Under the pieces are notes generated by a model, which searched no databases, was not told the origin of the DNA, and was given only the letters and a program-made list of their open reading frames with translations. The translations under genes were made by a program, and so were the position numbers. This document shows, piece by piece, positions 1-5,442 of a DNA stretch of 5,442 nt (the stretch's first letter is position 1; every line of letters starts with the position of its first letter). The stretch comes from Christensenella sp. UBA6345. GTDB lineage: Bacteria; Bacillota; Clostridia; Christensenellales; UBA1242. The stretch is taken from NCBI GenBank assembly GCA_002437945.1, contig DJSB01000047.1, forward strand, positions 1 through 5,442. Direction: 5' to 3'.

Positions 1-80
1 TATGCTTTATTGTATTGGCTTCTGTTACGTATTTCTGTATACAGTTCAGTCGTATTATGCTTTTTTGCCTCCTTCTTCAT
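1..80 (-). CDS. Possible 5' end of an unidentified minus-strand gene (partial)
   Basis: On the minus strand an ATG at 80-78 opens a frame that stays open to the window edge for 26 codons, starting MKKEAKKHNTTELYTEIRN. The stretch is less AT-rich than the 300 bases to its right and the peptide is hydrophilic with ordinary composition, which fits the start of a real protein. No Shine-Dalgarno sequence precedes the ATG and I found no convincing promoter; an AAGGAGG string inside the frame (codons 2-5) is not followed by a start codon at a usable distance. The frame is also open upstream as far as a TAA, but has no other ATG there. I do not recognise the product. The plus-strand frame over the same bases (2-91) is rich in Cys and aromatic residues and looks like an antisense shadow. 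Confidence 0.3.
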   Translation of the reverse strand, partial: MKKEAKKHNTTELYTEIRNRSQYNKA

Positions 81-268
81 CTGATTTTTGAATAAAAAGT
101 ATTTTACTATATTTACAATGTTTTAGTATTAATTATTGTATCTAGTTCTTTTCCATAACTTCATCTTAATATAATGTTCTTTTTTACGTTATTTAGGTAA
201 TATAATAAGATATTTTTCATTAAGTTATTAAAAAGTGTAACATTTTATTAATTTTTTGCATATTTATA
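81..268. other. AT-rich intergenic DNA, no gene seen
   Basis: This is the gene-free part of the 81-409 interval left of the YebE-like gene's promoter. It is very AT-rich, has stops in all frames, and I see no ORF with a ribosome binding site, no RNA gene and no repeat. If the partial minus-strand ORF at 1-80 is real, its promoter should lie here, but I could not pick one with confidence. Confidence 0.6.
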
Positions 269-297
269 TTGATATTTATATTTGTTTATGCTAAACT
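269..297 (+). promoter_or_regulatory. Candidate sigma-A promoter for the YebE-like gene
   Basis: TTGATA (269-274) is separated by 17 bases from TAAACT (292-297). The -10 is preceded by TG plus one base (289-291), giving an extended -10. Transcription would start near 304 and give a leader of about 105 nt containing the hairpin at 339-378. This is pattern matching in AT-rich DNA, so chance matches are possible, but element spacing and the extended -10 are good. Confidence 0.5.
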
Positions 298-338
298 ACA
301 CCACCGAGAACATAATTATATAACCATAATTTGGTTGT

Positions 339-378
339 GATATGTGCTACGTAATATTAAGTAGTGCTATCTTTTTTT
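339..378 (+). terminator. Terminator-like hairpin in the 5' leader (possible attenuator)
   Basis: GATA-T-GTGCTAC (339-350) pairs with GTAGTGC-TATC (361-371): 11 pairs (two of them G-U) with a single bulged T at 343 and a 10-base loop. Seven consecutive Ts follow at once (372-378). This is the shape of an intrinsic terminator. It sits between the only good promoter (269-297) and the AAGGAG/ATG of the YebE-like gene, with 31 bases left before the ATG, too few for a complete promoter. Transcripts that make the protein should therefore read through it. A smaller hairpin, AACCA (322-326) with TGGTT (332-336), lies just upstream. I do not recognise a known riboswitch or T-box consensus in 298-338. 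Confidence 0.6.
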
Positions 379-409
379 AAGTTCAAAAATAATATAAAAG
401 GAGAATAAT

Positions 410-889
410 ATGTGGAAAATAATTGTAGTATTTTGTATATGTCAATTAATTAATGTCATACTATCGACATTAAAAAGTGTAATAACAATAAAAGGTGGTA
501 AAGGACTTGCAGCCATTTCTAATGCTGTAGCATATGGATTTAATACCATTGTTATTAAAGTTATTGCAGATGTTGATATGTGGATTGCAGTAATCATTTC
601 TATTTGCAGTAATCTTATAGGTGTATATTTTGCATTATGGCTTACTGAAAAAATGAGAAAAGACCAATTATGGAAGATTACTGTTACAGTTCCTGCTGAC
701 AACTATGATAGTTTAATTAGTGGTTTAAAGGAATATGATATTAGTTTTATTAGTTATGAGACTAGCAGTAGTAAATACAGAGTTCTTGATGTCTTTTCAA
801 AACATAAAAAGGAATCAAAACTTATTCGTAACTTATTTAATATGTATGATGCAAAATATACCATACTTGCTAATAATGGAACACTTTAA
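410..889 (+). CDS. UPF0316 / YebE-like membrane protein (DUF5698 + DUF2179-like)
   Basis: The 159-residue protein has two parts. Residues about 4-78 are hydrophobic, with three likely membrane segments (about 4-24, 33-53, 57-78), and contain the ILSTLKSVITIKGGKG stretch resembling the family's conserved N-terminal region (DUF5698). Residues about 88-155 form a soluble alpha/beta-looking domain (KITVTVPADNYDSL onward) like the DUF2179 domain found at the C-terminus of this family and of YitT proteins. Members such as Bacillus subtilis YebE are a little longer (about 180 residues) and their function is not known. The start is set by AAGGAG at 398-403, six bases before the ATG. The gene stands alone and converges on the nucleoside hydrolase gene; the leader hairpin at 339-378 suggests expression is controlled by transcript read-through. 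Family assignment is from memory of sequence patterns, with no search done. Confidence 0.8.
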   Translation: MWKIIVVFCICQLINVILSTLKSVITIKGGKGLAAISNAVAYGFNTIVIKVIADVDMWIAVIISICSNLIGVYFALWLTEKMRKDQLWKITVTVPADNYDSLISGLKEYDISFISYETSSSKYRVLDVFSKHKKESKLIRNLFNMYDAKYTILANNGTL

Positions 890-939
890 TCCATAAGGAG
901 TAGTATGTTAATTAATAATCAATTTCATTTAATAAAAAC

Positions 940-981
940 AAAAAAGATGTGTAAACAGGGTTAGTTTTACACATCTTTTTT
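940..981. terminator. Bidirectional intrinsic terminator between convergent genes
   Basis: AAAAAAGATGTGTAAA (940-955) pairs perfectly with TTTACACATCTTTTTT (966-981), a 16-bp stem with a 10-base loop. The stem's A-tract on one side and T-tract on the other give a U-run to transcripts from either direction. It lies 51 bases after the YebE-like stop codon and 7 bases after the end of the nucleoside hydrolase gene, so it most likely ends both. Confidence 0.9.
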
Positions 982-987
982 AATCTT

Positions 988-1905
988 TTATTCGTCTTTT
1001 TGTTTTGCTACGCTTATTAATCCATGATACATATTCTTAAACGCATCAAAATCCATATCTACTGCCAATTTACAATTTGTAGGGTAATTAACAATGTTTG
1101 ATACCAAGACGCCTTTACCATTATAATATTTTATTTCTGGTACTACATATTCAGTCTTAAATAGTTCTGGTTCTATTAAATATGTTGCAGCACAACTATC
1201 ATGAGTTGCAGCATTTTCTGCACTAACGTGGCCGTCCTTATATTCCTTATACATTTCATAGAATAATCTACCGGTTTTGTTAACACTTTTTAGTTTTTTA
1301 ATTTCTTCTCTGTTAATATATGCATAGTGTCCAAAATCCATAGGGATAATAACAATGTTTGCACCGCTATCCAATACTATTTGGCATGCTTCTGGGTCAC
1401 GGCTAATATTAAATTCAGGATAAGGTTCGTCTTGTTCAAGAACATTATCTCTTGTTCCACCCATGAATACCAATTCATTGATATACTTAACATCTTCTGG
1501 ATATGTTTGTAAAAACTTTGCAACATTGGTTAAAGGTCCAATTACTAGTATTGAACAACCTGGGTTAAGCCTTACTGCATAATGCATGGCTTCATAAGCA
1601 GGTAAATCTATCTCTTTAGTTTTTACTCCATCATATGTATATGAGCCAAAACCCATTGCTCCATGAACTCCAAATGCTTCTTCAAGTGGACGCATTAATG
1701 GTCCTGGTAAACCTTTGGCTACAGGAATATTTTGGTCATATAGTTCGCATAAATGTAGCAAGTTACGTGTGGTAATGTCTATACCTAGATTACCAGCAGT
1801 AGAACATAAAAGTTTTATATCAATAGATGGTGCAAAGAATGAAGTTACTATTGCTACTGCATCGTCAATTCCTGGGTCAGTGTCTATTATAATATTAGTT
1901 TTCAT
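988..1905 (-). CDS. Nucleoside hydrolase (inosine-uridine preferring / Rih family)
   Basis: The 305-residue cytoplasmic enzyme should cleave the N-glycosidic bond of ribonucleosides to give base and ribose, a salvage reaction. The family's calcium and ribose ligands are all in place: the N-terminal DTDPGIDDA motif with D10, D14 and D15, N39 in TAGNLG, H81 in VHGAMGFG, VIGPLTN (121-127), E164 and N166 in EFNISRDPEA (164-173), and the late H235-D236 pair in ATHDSC. The pair places it with His-containing (group I) hydrolases; the length is normal. Base preference (pyrimidine, purine or broad) cannot be read from the sequence, so no rihA/B/C symbol is given. The start has AAGGAG seven bases before the ATG. 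It is a single-gene unit, divergent from ndk, with a candidate promoter at 1974-2003. Confidence 0.93.
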   Translation of the reverse strand: MKTNIIIDTDPGIDDAVAIVTSFFAPSIDIKLLCSTAGNLGIDITTRNLLHLCELYDQNIPVAKGLPGPLMRPLEEAFGVHGAMGFGSYTYDGVKTKEIDLPAYEAMHYAVRLNPGCSILVIGPLTNVAKFLQTYPEDVKYINELVFMGGTRDNVLEQDEPYPEFNISRDPEACQIVLDSGANIVIIPMDFGHYAYINREEIKKLKSVNKTGRLFYEMYKEYKDGHVSAENAATHDSCAATYLIEPELFKTEYVVPEIKYYNGKGVLVSNIVNYPTNCKLAVDMDFDAFKNMYHGLISVAKQKDE

Positions 1906-1973
1906 AAGTATGCTCCTTGTGTATATTTAATACAATAAAAATATGTATAATATTTAAAGAAAAGTGTATTTCT

Positions 1974-2003
1974 ATTATATATTATTTTTTACTTATTTGA
2001 AAA
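1974..2003 (-). promoter_or_regulatory. Candidate promoter for the nucleoside hydrolase gene
   Basis: Read on the minus strand, TTTTCA (2003-1998) is followed after 18 bases by a consensus TATAAT (1979-1974). Transcription would start near 1967, giving a leader of about 60 nt. The -35 match is moderate (4 of 6) and the DNA is very AT-rich, so other -10-like strings closer to the gene (around 1945-1955) could be used instead. Confidence 0.4.
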
Positions 2004-2093
2004 TTAATTTTTAAATATTTAGTTAAATTGCCCATATTTTTAGGATTTATTGGTTTGCAATATGCAAGTCAAAAGTAACATATGTAGATATGA

Positions 2094-2122
2094 TTGTCGA
2101 TATAATGATTTTGTGTTAAAAT
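2094..2122 (+). promoter_or_regulatory. Candidate promoter for ndk
   Basis: TTGTCG (2094-2099) and TAAAAT (2117-2122) are 17 bases apart, with TG one base before the -10 (2114-2115). Start of transcription near 2129 would leave a short leader of about 19 nt carrying AAGGAG (2136-2141). A consensus TATAAT at 2101-2106 overlaps it but has no acceptable -35. The 9-mer ATGCAAGTC lies 23 bases upstream (2062-2070) and recurs at almost the same distance from the ktrB promoter. Confidence 0.55.
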
Positions 2123-2147
2123 TAAGCAGATTAATAAGGAGAGATAT

Positions 2148-2552
2148 ATGGAAAGAAGTTATGTTATGATTAAACCGGGATTCTTAAAATATGAGAATCA
2201 AATTATTGAAAGACTTAATAAAATTGGTGCAAAAGTTACACATAAGAAAATTATGAGATTAGACGATGAAATACTTGCCCGTCATTATGCAGAGCATGTA
2301 GGAAAAGATTTTTATGCTAATTTAGTGGATTATATGAAAAGTGGCGAAGTGTTGGCTATGTGTGTAGAACGTGAAGGTAATAATCTAGTTTCGGATATTA
2401 GAGCAATTGTTGGCAGTACAAAAGATCCAGCACCGGGGACAATAAGACATGATTTTGGCATAGGCGAAGTTACCCGTAATGTAATTCATGCTTCAGATAG
2501 CCCAGAATCTGCATTAAGGGAATTAAAAATATTCTTCCCAGAATTATTTTAA
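2148..2552 (+). CDS. ndk: Nucleoside diphosphate kinase
   Basis: This 134-residue enzyme transfers the gamma phosphate between nucleoside di- and triphosphates through a phosphohistidine, balancing NTP and dNTP pools in the cytoplasm. The catalytic histidine is H114 in NVIHASDSPESA (111-122). Other family positions are visible: K9 in VMIKPG, Y47, R85, the PAPGTIRHDFG segment (94-104) with R100, and N111. Two variations from the common form are seen: KPG instead of the usual KPD near the N-terminus, and IRHDFG where IRGDF is more usual. The length is slightly below the typical 140-150, with the shortening spread through the chain; the protein looks complete and functional. The start is fixed by AAGGAG six bases before the ATG. 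It has its own promoter and terminator and is probably monocistronic. Confidence 0.96.
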   Translation: MERSYVMIKPGFLKYENQIIERLNKIGAKVTHKKIMRLDDEILARHYAEHVGKDFYANLVDYMKSGEVLAMCVEREGNNLVSDIRAIVGSTKDPAPGTIRHDFGIGEVTRNVIHASDSPESALRELKIFFPELF

Positions 2553-2563
2553 TATTACAATTG

Positions 2564-2600
2564 AAAAAATGGCTTTTTATAGGGCTGTTTTTTATTTTTT
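2564..2600 (+). terminator. Intrinsic terminator of ndk
   Basis: AAAAAATGGC (2564-2573) pairs with GCTGTTTTTT (2584-2593), allowing two G-U pairs, and the helix can extend inward by up to three weaker pairs to a four-base loop. A further T-tract follows (2588-2593 and 2595-2600). It starts 11 bases after the ndk stop and separates ndk from ktrB. Confidence 0.75.
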
Positions 2601-2638
2601 ATCAACAATGCAAGTCTTAATATGTATAGGGGATATAT

Positions 2639-2667
2639 TTTACAATTTATATAAAATATGATATAAT
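2639..2667 (+). promoter_or_regulatory. Strong promoter of ktrBA, abutting the start codon
   Basis: TTTACA (2639-2644), a 17-base spacer, and a consensus TATAAT (2662-2667) with an extended -10 TG (2659-2660). The normal start point 5-10 bases after the -10 falls at 2672-2677, and the ATG of ktrB is at 2677. The predicted mRNA has a 0-5 nt leader with no Shine-Dalgarno sequence. There is therefore no room for a leader riboswitch, unlike the c-di-AMP (ydaO) riboswitch known ahead of ktrAB in Bacillus. Confidence 0.7.
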
Positions 2668-2676
2668 TTATATGTT

Positions 2677-3990
2677 ATGAAAAAATTAAGGAAAATAAAA
2701 ATATCGCCATATTTTACTATAATACTTACATTTCTTGGCGTAATATTAATAGGTAGTATATTATTGGTTTTGCCTATAAGTACAACTAAAGGACATATAG
2801 ATTATATAGATGCTTTGTTTATGTCTACTAGTTCGGTATGTGTTACTGGATTAAGTGTAATGAATAATATTGCTGTAGATTTTACTATATTTGGACAAAG
2901 TATAATTGTGTTGCTTATGTTTATCGGTGGATTGGGATTTTTAACTATTTCTACATTCTTCCTTATGATACTGGGTGCTAAATTCGGTATGACTGATAGA
3001 TATTTATTAAAAGAAGCATGGAATGCCGATTCGACAAAAGGTATATTTAAATTAGTTAGAAATATCGTTATATTTTCTGTAGGTGTTCAACTTTTGGGTA
3101 CTATAATTAATTATTTTATAATTAGAGAAATAGTCCCAGAAAATACTTTTTGGGTGGCATTATTCCATTCGGTGTCTGCATTTAATAATGTTGGATTCGA
3201 CATACTAGGCAATTCTAATAGTTTGATTGGTTTTAGTAACAATGTTGCACTTAATATTTCTACAATGCTACTTATAATTATCGGTGGGCTAGGGTTTGTT
3301 ACTATTTTTGATGTTATCAAAAACCATTCTTGGAAAAAGTTTAGTATAACTACAAAAATAATAATGATTGTTGTACCAATATTAATTGTATCAGGTATGT
3401 TACTTATCAAACTCGCTGATTATAAAAATATTACTTGGTTGCAAGCCTTATTTACTAGTGTTGCATCAAGAACGGCGGGATTTACTACAGTTGATTTTTC
3501 TACAATTTCAACTGCGTCAATAATTATTATACTTATACTTATGTTTATTGGTGGAGCACCTTGTTCGGTTGCGGGTGGTATTAAAGTAACTACTTTCTCG
3601 GTTCTACTAATAGGTACATTTAACTATTCTACTGGTAGACAGCCAGTCATATTTAAACGTACAATTTCTGAAAAAACCATTAAAAAAGCATTTTCATTAT
3701 TCGTAATAAGTATATTGTATATAATGATGGTTTCTATGTTAATTGCTTTACTTAACCCACAATTGCCAATGCGCGCAGTGTTTATGGAAGTTGTGTCCGC
3801 ATTTGCTACAGTTGGTTTTAGTATAAATGCTACTCCAACTTTAACTGTATTTAGTAAACTTTTAATTATATTTACTATGTTTTTTGGTAGATTAGGACCA
3901 CTTACTATTATGAATATTAATAATAATGATTGGTTGCATGAAGATGTAAAAGAAATTAAATATATAGAAGAAGATATAAAGGTAGGATAA
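2677..3990 (+). CDS. ktrB: KtrB-type potassium transporter, membrane pore subunit
   Basis: The 437-residue integral membrane protein belongs to the TrkH/KtrB/HKT superfamily and forms the K+ path of the Ktr uptake system. It shows four membrane-pore-membrane repeats whose selectivity-filter glycines can be picked out: G58 (SSVCVTGLS), G173 (AFNNVGF), G268 (SRTAGFTT) and G380 (AFATVGF). The glycine-rich segment GGAPCSVAGGIK (292-303) matches the gating loop region of the third repeat, and GRLGPLT (404-410) is the conserved end of the last repeat. The length fits KtrB (about 445). The only plausible start is the ATG at 2677: the first helix begins about residue 12, the next ATG is codon 49 and would delete it, and no usable alternative codon lies between. 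No ribosome binding site precedes it, in keeping with a leaderless mRNA. The stop is one base before the ktrA ATG. Confidence 0.93.
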   Translation: MKKLRKIKISPYFTIILTFLGVILIGSILLVLPISTTKGHIDYIDALFMSTSSVCVTGLSVMNNIAVDFTIFGQSIIVLLMFIGGLGFLTISTFFLMILGAKFGMTDRYLLKEAWNADSTKGIFKLVRNIVIFSVGVQLLGTIINYFIIREIVPENTFWVALFHSVSAFNNVGFDILGNSNSLIGFSNNVALNISTMLLIIIGGLGFVTIFDVIKNHSWKKFSITTKIIMIVVPILIVSGMLLIKLADYKNITWLQALFTSVASRTAGFTTVDFSTISTASIIIILILMFIGGAPCSVAGGIKVTTFSVLLIGTFNYSTGRQPVIFKRTISEKTIKKAFSLFVISILYIMMVSMLIALLNPQLPMRAVFMEVVSAFATVGFSINATPTLTVFSKLLIIFTMFFGRLGPLTIMNINNNDWLHEDVKEIKYIEEDIKVG

Positions 3991-3991
3991 T

Positions 3992-4654
3992 ATGAAAAAA
4001 AGTATAGCCGTTATAGGACTAGGAAGATTTGGTATGTCTATTTTGAAGACATTGGCCGAATCAAAATGTGATGTTATCGGAATTGACAATAATAAAGATT
4101 GTGTTGCTGAAGCCGGTAAATATGTACAACACGTAGTTATTTGCGATAGTACAAAAAAAGAACATCTAGAAGAACTAGGTGTCCAGAATGTTAATCATGC
4201 TGTAGTATGTATAGGTAAAAATTCGCAAGCATCTATATTAACTGTAATCAATTTAAAAGAATTGGGCGTTGAAAAAATTAGTGTTAGAGTAGATGATGAA
4301 GAATATATTAAAGTTATGCAAAAATTGGGTGCAACAGAAATAATGTTCCCAGAGAGAGACTTTGGTATTGATATAGCCAAACGTATAAGTTTGAAAGACA
4401 GTACTATTGAAGAATATTACGAACTTGAAGATGGCTTTGTGCATGTAAAATTTAAAGTTAATGAAAACTTTACTCCAATTAAAATTAAAGAAGTTAAATC
4501 TATTGTAAAATTTGAAGTACTTGTTGCTTTAATAATTAGGGGAGATATTGCGATACTTCCAGACGGAGAAGCAGAAATACAACCCAACGATACTTTATAT
4601 GTAATAGGTAAACATGCTAAAGTAGTTAAATTTGAAAGTTATGTAAATGGTTAA
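3992..4654 (+). CDS. ktrA: KtrA-type potassium uptake regulator (RCK subunit)
   Basis: The 220-residue cytosolic protein should form the octameric nucleotide-binding ring that gates KtrB. The N-terminal RCK_N/TrkA-N Rossmann domain (about 1-135) has the GLGRFG loop (9-14), an acidic residue after the second strand (D32) for the nucleotide ribose, D52 in CDST, and FPERDFG (119-125) with E121 at the position of the conserved glutamate near the nucleotide site. The C-terminal RCK_C domain (about 137-218) ends in LPDGEAEIQPNDTLYVIG; in relatives this domain binds c-di-AMP. Length matches KtrA (about 222). It begins one base after the ktrB stop with a purine-rich AAAGGTAGG upstream (inside the end of ktrB), so translation is probably coupled. 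Gene order ktrB-ktrA is the reverse of B. subtilis ktrAB. Confidence 0.95.
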   Translation: MKKSIAVIGLGRFGMSILKTLAESKCDVIGIDNNKDCVAEAGKYVQHVVICDSTKKEHLEELGVQNVNHAVVCIGKNSQASILTVINLKELGVEKISVRVDDEEYIKVMQKLGATEIMFPERDFGIDIAKRISLKDSTIEEYYELEDGFVHVKFKVNENFTPIKIKEVKSIVKFEVLVALIIRGDIAILPDGEAEIQPNDTLYVIGKHAKVVKFESYVNG

Positions 4655-4657
4655 AAT

Positions 4658-4695
4658 AAAAAGACATTACATTAATAATGTGTAATGTCTTTTTT
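4658..4695 (+). terminator. Intrinsic terminator of ktrBA
   Basis: AAAAAGACATTACA (4658-4671) pairs perfectly with TGTAATGTCTTTTT (4681-4694), a 14-bp stem with a 9-base loop and a T-run (4690-4695). It starts three bases after the ktrA stop. The A-tract on the left means it could also stop transcripts from the right. Confidence 0.9.
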
Positions 4696-4867
4696 ATGTA
4701 TAATTATTGTTATACGATAATAGTTGTTTAATAAAAAATATTCTTAATAAGAAATATTATATAGTAATGTTTATGTAAGCAATACGAAAATGAAAAGAAT
4801 TATGTTAATAATATTGTCATTATAAAAATATCTTGTAAATAAAATAAGACTAAAATTCCAATTGAAT

Positions 4868-4896
4868 AAAAAAAATAAAAACCCATACAGGGTTTT
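4868..4896 (-). terminator. Terminator of the fMet-Glu-Met tRNA cluster
   Basis: On the minus strand AAAACCC pairs with GGGTTTT (4896-4890 with 4884-4878) around the loop TGTAT, followed by a nearly unbroken U-run (4880-4868). It lies 9 bases beyond the CCA end of tRNA-Met. The core AACCCTGTA recurs in a hairpin after tRNA-Ser. Confidence 0.85.
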
Positions 4897-4905
4897 ATAA
4901 TTCGA

Positions 4906-4982
4906 TGGTAGCGGCGGTGGGATTCGAACCTACGACCTTGCGGGTATGAACCGCACGCTATAACCAACTAAGCTACGCCGCC
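4906..4982 (-). tRNA. tRNA-Met(CAU), elongator type
   Basis: A 77-nt cloverleaf with encoded CCA. The acceptor stem is GGCGGCG with CGCCGCT (G1-U72 wobble, as I recall for B. subtilis elongator tRNA-Met) and A73. The anticodon stem TGCGG/CCGCA holds the loop TTCATAC with anticodon CAU (complement at 4946-4948). It lacks the initiator marks: position 1 pairs with 72 and there is no run of three G-C pairs next to the anticodon loop in the GGG/CCC form. A lysidine-modified tRNA-Ile(CAU) is possible in principle, but the acceptor sequence is Met-like. One oddity: the T-stem GTAGG/CCCAC has an A-C mismatch at its middle pair (51-63). Confidence 0.9.
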
Positions 4983-4987
4983 AAAAA

Positions 4988-5062
4988 TGGTAGTCCCAAG
5001 GGGAATCGAACCCCTGACTCCACCGTGAAAGGGTGATGTCTTAACCTCTTGACCATGGGACC
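4988..5062 (-). tRNA. tRNA-Glu(UUC)
   Basis: A 75-nt cloverleaf with encoded CCA. The acceptor stem is GGTCCCA with TGGGACT (G1-U72 wobble), discriminator A73. The anticodon stem TCACC/GGTGG encloses CTTTCAC with anticodon UUC (complement at 5027-5029). The T-stem AGGGG/CCCCT is perfect and the loop TTCGATT is normal. It is five bases from tRNA-Met and three from tRNA-fMet, so all three are cut from one transcript. Confidence 0.95.
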
Positions 5063-5065
5063 AAA

Positions 5066-5142
<77 letters not shown>

Positions 5143-5171
5143 ACGAACGACTTTAAAATCAAAGCATTATA

Positions 5172-5200
5172 ATAATACCTAATTATACTGTTATTGTCAA
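5172..5200 (-). promoter_or_regulatory. Promoter of the fMet-Glu-Met tRNA cluster
   Basis: On the minus strand, a consensus TTGACA (5200-5195), exactly 17 bases, then TATTAT (5177-5172); a TATAAT overlaps just downstream. The DNA upstream of the -35 (5201-5226) consists of alternating A and T tracts, which could act as an UP element for a stable-RNA promoter. Start near 5165. Confidence 0.85.
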
Positions 5201-5272
5201 TAATTTTTTAGAAAAAATATTTTTTATCTTTCAATAATTTGTAATTACATTATTATATTGTATTAAGATTGT

Positions 5273-5295
5273 AAATAAAAAAGGAAAGCCTTTTA
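5273..5295 (-). terminator. Likely terminator of tRNA-Ser
   Basis: Minus-strand AAAAGG (5294-5289) pairs with CCTTTT (5284-5279) around CTTT, followed by a U-rich run down to about 5273. The stem is only 6 bp, but the U-tract and position about 55 bases after tRNA-Ser fit a terminator. The 22-bp hairpin at 5302-5323 lies between the two. Confidence 0.55.
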
Positions 5296-5301
5296 TTTTT
5301 T

Positions 5302-5323
5302 AGTGACCCCTACAGGGTTCACT
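5302..5323 (-). repeat. Hairpin downstream of tRNA-Ser
   Basis: On the minus strand AGTGA-A-CCC pairs with GGG-G-TCACT around the loop TGTA: eight pairs with one internal A-G mismatch. No U-tract follows directly, so it is not a terminator on its own; it may protect the 3' end or guide processing of the tRNA-Ser precursor. Its core differs by one base in 14 from the core of the terminator at 4878-4896. Confidence 0.5.
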
Positions 5324-5349
5324 TCATATCGACTTTTCTTTTGTTTAAT

Positions 5350-5437
5350 TGGCGCTGCAGGGGGGATTTGAACCCCCGGTACGTTGCCGTACACACGCTT
5401 TCCAAGCGTGCACATTCGACCGCTCTGACACCGCAGC
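5350..5437 (-). tRNA. tRNA-Ser(GGA)
   Basis: An 88-nt class II tRNA with encoded CCA. The acceptor stem GCTGCGG pairs with CTGCAGC (one G-U), and the discriminator is G73, as expected for serine. The anticodon stem CACGC/GCGTG holds TTGGAAA with anticodon GGA (complement at 5401-5403), reading UCC and UCU. The long variable arm contains TACG-GCAA-CGTA, a stem capped by a GNRA-type loop. The T-stem GGGGG/CCCCC is perfect. Its promoter lies beyond the right edge; it is transcribed towards the other tRNAs but separated from them by its own terminator and by the cluster promoter. Confidence 0.96.
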
Positions 5438-5442
5438 ATATA

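Noticed and set aside
2055..2067. TTGCA-ATA-TGCAA inverted repeat upstream of ndk
   Set aside because: Only 5 bp with a 3-base gap and no second copy; it overlaps the 9-mer reported separately but I cannot support it as an operator.
2553..2676. c-di-AMP (ydaO-type) riboswitch ahead of ktrB
   Set aside because: The interval contains the ndk terminator and a promoter that ends 9 bases before the ATG; no space or conserved motifs for the riboswitch.
442..4444. Short ORFs opposite or overlapping the yebE-like, nucleoside hydrolase, ktrB and ktrA genes
   Set aside because: They are antisense or out-of-frame shadows of well-supported genes, without ribosome binding sites or family motifs.
4737..4758. 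AT-rich palindrome (TTCTTA-A-TAAGAA core) in the ktrA-tRNA gap
   Set aside because: Not near any start of transcription I can identify and of low complexity; it could be chance in this AT-rich gap.
4790..4825. 11-codon hydrophobic ORF (MKRIMLIILSL) between ktrA and the tRNA cluster
   Set aside because: No Shine-Dalgarno sequence and no promoter; AT-rich DNA gives such stretches freely.

Overview
The window is a stretch of AT-rich DNA, most likely from a low-GC member of the Bacillota (Clostridia-like). This rests on the strong AT bias, AAGGAG ribosome binding sites, A/T-rich intergenic DNA with simple hairpin/U-tract terminators, a KtrAB-type potassium uptake pair, a UPF0316 (DUF5698/DUF2179) membrane protein, and tRNA genes that all encode their CCA ends. 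All five complete genes stop with TAA. I cannot assign a genus from the sequence.

Layout: positions 1-80 may hold the 5' end of a gene that runs off the left edge on the minus strand. The AT-rich stretch 81-409 carries a promoter and a strong terminator-like hairpin ahead of a UPF0316/YebE-like membrane protein gene (410-889, +). That gene converges on a nucleoside hydrolase gene (988-1905, -), with one bidirectional terminator between them. Three forward genes follow in two transcription units: nucleoside diphosphate kinase (ndk, 2148-2552) with its own promoter and terminator, then ktrB-ktrA (2677-4654), coding for the pore and the regulatory ring of a potassium transporter. The right end (4906-5437) is a minus-strand tRNA region: tRNA-Ser(GGA) with its own terminator, then a tRNA-fMet / tRNA-Glu(UUC) / tRNA-Met cluster with a near-consensus promoter and a terminator.

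The genes are housekeeping functions (nucleoside salvage, NTP balancing, K+ uptake, translation) and do not form one pathway. I see no transposase, phage gene, CRISPR array or defence system, and no new multi-gene system. The observations most worth checking are regulatory: a possible attenuator in the leader of the UPF0316 gene; a ktrB promoter placed so close to its ATG that the mRNA should be leaderless; a 9-base word at nearly the same distance upstream of the ndk and ktrB promoters; and a mismatched T-stem in tRNA-Met that looks like gene conversion from the neighbouring initiator tRNA.
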